64,000 nt of DNA from NCBI GenBank assembly GCA_016712445.1, contig JADJRB010000003.1:62001-126000 (forward strand), in the 5' to 3' direction. Source of the DNA: Acidobacteriota bacterium (GTDB lineage: Bacteria; Pseudomonadota; Alphaproteobacteria; Caulobacterales; Hyphomonadaceae). The translations under genes were made by a program, and so were the position numbers. Shown piece by piece: positions 61,014-64,000 of this stretch (positions are counted from its first letter, which is position 1; every line of letters starts with the position of its first letter). The notes beneath the pieces are model-generated. The model did no database searches, was not told where the DNA came from, and saw only the letters and a list, made by a program, of their open reading frames with translations.

Positions 61014-62921
61014 ATGGCAGACGACATCCTCCCCTTCAGTTCCGCATTTCCCGAAGCAACCGAAGCCGACTGGCTGAAAGAGGTCGAGAAGGCCCTGAAG
61101 GGCAAAGGCGTGGAGACGCTGACCCGGAAGACAGCCGACGGGATCGGCATCAAGGCGCTTTATCGCGAGAGCGACTTCGGCGGTGCATCCGACCCGCTCG
61201 GCGCGCCCGGTGCAGCGCCCTACCTGCGCGGCAAAACGGCGGCGCCAGACAAGTGGCTGCCATGGGACATCCGGCAAGCCTTCGCGCACCCCTCCCCCTC
61301 CGAAACCCATGCAGAGATCCTGCGTGACCTGGAGCGCGGCGTCTCGTCTATCGAGCTTCGCGTGGATGGCACCGGCGCGGACGGGGTCCAGATCTGCACG
61401 CTCGATGATTTCAAGACGGCGCTGTTCGGCATCGATGCGTCCATCGCGACGATTGCGCTCGACTCTGTGGGCGGCATGGGCGCGCGGACCGCTGCGCTGC
61501 TCGGCCAGTGGGCCGAGGATCAGGGCGACGCGAAAAAGCTGAAGCTCGACTTCAACATGAACCCGTTGGGCGCGCTGGCGAAGACCGGCAAGCTGGGCGG
61601 CGGGCTCGATGCGGCCGTGGCCAAGGCGGGCGCGCTCGGCGCGGCGCTGGCCGCCAAGTTCCCGGCGGCGAACCTGTTCCGGATGGACGGGGCGCTGGTG
61701 CATGAAGCGGGCGGATCGGAGGCGCAGGAACTGGCGGCGCTGGTCGCGTCGGCGATCGACACGCTGCGCCGGCTCGACGGCGTGATGGACGCGAAGACGG
61801 CCGCAGGCCGCATGACGTTTGCGGTGGCGCTGGACGCGAATTACGGCATGGGCATCGCGAAGCTGCGCGCGGCGCGGCGGCTCTGGGCGCGCTGCCTTGA
61901 GGCGCTCGGATTGCCGGCCGCGCCGATGGTGCTGCAGGGAATCTCGTCGGCGCGGATGCTGACGAAGTATGATCCGTGGACGAACATGCTGCGCGGCACG
62001 GCGGCTGCTTTTGCGGGCGCAGTTGGCGGGGCGGACATCCTGACGGTGCGGGCCTTCAACGAGGCGCTGGGACTGCCCGAAGAGCTGGGCCGCCGGATCG
62101 CGCGCAACACGCAGGTCATCGCGATGGAAGAGAGCCAGCTCGGCCGCGTGGCGGACCCGACGGGTGGCGCCTGGTTTACGGAGACACTGGCGGAGGATCT
62201 CGCGCAAGCGGCTTGGGCCGAGTTCCAGAAGATCGAAGGCGAAGGCGGCTATGGCGCCTCGCTGGTTTCCGGCGCGTTCCAGGCGCGCGTGGCGGCCGTG
62301 CGCGAGGCGCGGGCGAAGGACATTGCGAAGCGCAAGATCCCGGTGACGGGCGTCAGCGAGTATCCGCTGCTCGAAGAGATCGGCGCGCCGGTCGCGGATG
62401 TGGCGCCGACAAAGGCGCGCGCTGTGTCGGACGATGCAATCGCGCATTTCGTGAAGAGCGTTCCGGCGCCGGGCGCCGACACGGTTGCCGACGCGCTGAA
62501 GCCGGTTCGGCTTGCGGCGGCGTTCGAGGACCTGCGCGATGCGGCAGCCAAGGCGGCGAAGACGCCGTCGGTGTTCCTCGCGACGCTGGGCAGCCTCGCC
62601 GAATTCACGCCGCGTGCGGACTTTGCGCGCAACTTCTTCGCGGCCGGCGGGATTGTCTCCAAGGAACCGCCGGTGCCGCCGAAATCGCCAGCTGAGCTGG
62701 CGGCAGCGTTCAAGGCGTCGGGTTGCCGGATCGCGGTGCTGTGCGGGAATGACAAAGGCTACGAAGCGGGCGCGGCAGAGGCGGCGGAGGCATTGAAGAA
62801 AGCGGGGGCGCAGCGCGTCTGGCTCGCTGGCAAGCACGAAGGCGCCGGCATTGATGCGAACATCTTCATGGGCGCAGATGTGGTACACCTGCTGAAACTT
62901 GCGCAGGCCGAGCTCGTATGA
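61014..62921 (+). CDS. mutA: Methylmalonyl-CoA mutase small (beta) subunit
   Basis: MutA pairs with MutB to interconvert succinyl-CoA and methylmalonyl-CoA with adenosylcobalamin; the small subunit has no catalytic cobalamin site of its own. The 635-residue product has the family barrel (KWLPWDIRQAFAHPSPSETHAEILRDLERGVSSIELR, YDPWTNMLRGTAAAFAGAVGGADILTVRAFNEALGLPEELGRRIARNTQVIAMEESQLGRVADPTGGAWF). A degenerate C-terminal B12-like domain ends with GAGIDANIFMGADVVHLL. ATG 61014 fits the family. The next gene overlaps it by 4 nt. Confidence 0.95.
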   Translation: MADDILPFSSAFPEATEADWLKEVEKALKGKGVETLTRKTADGIGIKALYRESDFGGASDPLGAPGAAPYLRGKTAAPDKWLPWDIRQAFAHPSPSETHAEILRDLERGVSSIELRVDGTGADGVQICTLDDFKTALFGIDASIATIALDSVGGMGARTAALLGQWAEDQGDAKKLKLDFNMNPLGALAKTGKLGGGLDAAVAKAGALGAALAAKFPAANLFRMDGALVHEAGGSEAQELAALVASAIDTLRRLDGVMDAKTAAGRMTFAVALDANYGMGIAKLRAARRLWARCLEALGLPAAPMVLQGISSARMLTKYDPWTNMLRGTAAAFAGAVGGADILTVRAFNEALGLPEELGRRIARNTQVIAMEESQLGRVADPTGGAWFTETLAEDLAQAAWAEFQKIEGEGGYGASLVSGAFQARVAAVREARAKDIAKRKIPVTGVSEYPLLEEIGAPVADVAPTKARAVSDDAIAHFVKSVPAPGADTVADALKPVRLAAAFEDLRDAAAKAAKTPSVFLATLGSLAEFTPRADFARNFFAAGGIVSKEPPVPPKSPAELAAAFKASGCRIAVLCGNDKGYEAGAAEAAEALKKAGAQRVWLAGKHEGAGIDANIFMGADVVHLLKLAQAELV

Positions 62922-63445
62922 CGCGGTTAAATCTATCCGGTGTGACTGTAGCCGCAACCATTGTCGCGTCGGTATCTTGTTCCGCGCCGGCAAACGCGGC
63001 TCTGAGCAATGCAGATGTTGAAGGGCTGTGGATTTGCAACATGGAGCATGTGGCACGCGACGGCACCCGTCTTATTGTCACTGAACATGATTACTATTCG
63101 ACCTCTGGCTCCTATGAGTCGATTGGGACGGCTGTTGTCGTGTTCGACGACATCGGCGACCAAATTCGGTGGATGTTCATAGCAACGGGCACATTTGCTG
63201 TTGTGGAAGGTGAAATTCTTCACACCATAAAATCGGCGAAGATGTCGGCGCTTCCCGTCGTAGGCTTCACACACATGGTCAACGAAGATGTTGCGGAGAT
63301 GGTGGAAACTATCGTTGGGCCACTTGGAGGCACCGATTTCGACTACTCGGTACAAGTGCTCCAACATGATCAGCATCAAATGACGACCGAAGCTGAAGAA
63401 GGCCACATTCAAAACTGCCATAAATCAATTGAGGGCGCCCAATGA
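62918..63445 (+). CDS. Exported protein of unknown function inserted between mutA and mutB
   Basis: A 175-residue protein with a signal peptide (LSGVTVAATIVASVSCSAPANAA, cleavage near residue 28; a VSC site could instead be a lipobox). The mature part is beta-rich with MEHVARDGTRLIVTEHDYYSTSG and CHKS near the end, and has no recognised domain. It overlaps mutA by ATGA and mutB by ATGA, so it is translated with them, yet its base composition is visibly more AT-rich and it has no link to mutase chemistry. It looks like a later insertion. Confidence 0.7.
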   Translation: MTRLNLSGVTVAATIVASVSCSAPANAALSNADVEGLWICNMEHVARDGTRLIVTEHDYYSTSGSYESIGTAVVVFDDIGDQIRWMFIATGTFAVVEGEILHTIKSAKMSALPVVGFTHMVNEDVAEMVETIVGPLGGTDFDYSVQVLQHDQHQMTTEAEEGHIQNCHKSIEGAQ

Positions 63446-64000
63446 CCAAGTTCCCCGATTTCACGAAAGTTGATCTCGACGCCCCCACCGCCAAGGCAGC
63501 CAAGCCGAAGCTGGGCGAAGCCTGGGAGACGCCGGAAGGCATCGCGGTGAAGACCGCCTACACGGCCGCTGACCGCGCCGGGCTGGACTTCGTCGATGAC
63601 TATCCGGGCCTGACGCCGTTCGGCCGCGGCCCCTACCCCACCATGTATACCAACCAGCCCTGGACGATCCGTCAGTATGCGGGCTTTTCGACGGCTGAGG
63701 ATTCCAACGCGTTCTACCGTCGCAACCTGGCGGCTGGGCAGAAAGGCCTGTCGGTGGCCTTCGACCTCGCGACCCACCGCGGTTATGATTCCGATCACGT
63801 GCGCGTCTCGGGTGATGTCGGCATGGCGGGCGTCGCCATCGACTCGATCCTCGACATGCGCACGCTGTTCTCGGGCATTCCGCTCGACCAGATGTCGGTG
63901 TCGATGACGATGAACGGCGCCGTGCTGCCGATCCTCGCGCTCTATATTGTGGCGGCTGAGGAACAGGGCGTGCCGCCGGAGAAGCTTGCCGGAACGATTC
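63442..64000 (+). CDS. mutB: Methylmalonyl-CoA mutase large (alpha) subunit, N-terminal 186 residues
   Basis: The frame is open to the right edge, so the C-terminal catalytic and B12 domains are outside. The product starts MTKFPDFTKVDLD, then KTAYTAADRAGLDFVDDYPGLTPFGRGPYPTMYTNQPWTIRQYAGFSTAEDSNAFYRRNL and FDLATHRGYDSDHVRVSGDVGMAGVAIDSILDMRTLFSGIPLDQMSVSMTMNGA. These are the hallmark CoA-binding and barrel-entrance regions of the active subunit. It is coupled by ATGA to the inserted gene upstream. Confidence 0.96.
   Translation, partial: MTKFPDFTKVDLDAPTAKAAKPKLGEAWETPEGIAVKTAYTAADRAGLDFVDDYPGLTPFGRGPYPTMYTNQPWTIRQYAGFSTAEDSNAFYRRNLAAGQKGLSVAFDLATHRGYDSDHVRVSGDVGMAGVAIDSILDMRTLFSGIPLDQMSVSMTMNGAVLPILALYIVAAEEQGVPPEKLAGTI

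Noticed and set aside
60978..63056. 692-codon open frame on the minus strand over mutA
   Set aside because: It is antisense to a certain mutA, very Arg-rich and without recognisable motifs. High GC leaves long shadow frames.

Overview
The window is high-GC bacterial chromosome with alphaproteobacterial gene neighbourhoods, most like the Hyphomonadaceae/Caulobacterales. The signs are ubiA divergent from rsmE-gshA, pmbA with an inositol-phosphatase/DUF4170 gene and an ABC exporter, a murA-DUF2948-hisD-UPF0262-infA-maf group, and mutA/mutB at the right edge. The genus assignment is inference. I see no rRNA, CRISPR array, transposase or integrase. There is one tRNA (Thr, GGU). Both edge genes are cut: gshA on the left (3' end missing) and mutB on the right (3' end missing).

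Positions 1-25100 are mostly core functions. These are glutathione and ubiquinone synthesis, 16S rRNA methylation, a DsbA-like oxidoreductase, a crotonase, an MsbA-like exporter, PmbA, small membrane proteins and lipoproteins, and an ECF sigma module. They are followed by a secreted, extremely acidic fasciclin-domain protein, a diguanylate cyclase, and the murA-hisD-infA-maf neighbourhood, which is interrupted by accessory genes (acyltransferase, LytTR regulator, lipoprotein, VOC protein). A nitroreductase, a cytochrome P450 and a 46-codon gene precede the tRNA.

Positions 25420-51346 form a roughly 26 kb exopolysaccharide cluster of 21 genes in alternating strand blocks. It encodes a monotopic phosphoglycosyltransferase homologue that lacks the catalytic Asp-Glu pair, and a Wzc-type copolymerase/tyrosine kinase, Wzx flippase and Wzy-like polymerase. 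It also encodes a GH16 lipoprotein hydrolase overlapping a proline-dehydrogenase-like gene, a pyruvyltransferase-like protein, several glycosyltransferases (GT2, GT4, GT8) and a GINT1-like protein. Two tandem QueC-like PP-loop ATPases lie in the same operon as sugar transferases. A convergent pair of FemAB/BioF2-type acyltransferases is followed by a CDP-sugar block: glucose-1-phosphate cytidylyltransferase, an extended SDR and two NovU-like C-methyltransferases. The cluster probably makes a Wzx/Wzy-dependent polymer with branched-chain, acylated and possibly amidated sugars. The PP-loop pair is the best candidate here for an undescribed activity.

Positions 51573-60879 carry an amidase-SnoaL-glpK operon and an orphan phage-type lysis pair (M15 peptidase plus 3TM holin-like protein). 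A strong nested inverted repeat lies before an operon-like group for nitronate monooxygenase, SDR and carboxymuconolactone-decarboxylase-like proteins. A GH19 endolysin-like protein, a holin/YqjE-like protein and an ElaB-like protein follow. The window closes with methylmalonyl-CoA mutase mutA and mutB, separated by an inserted gene for a small exported protein of different composition.
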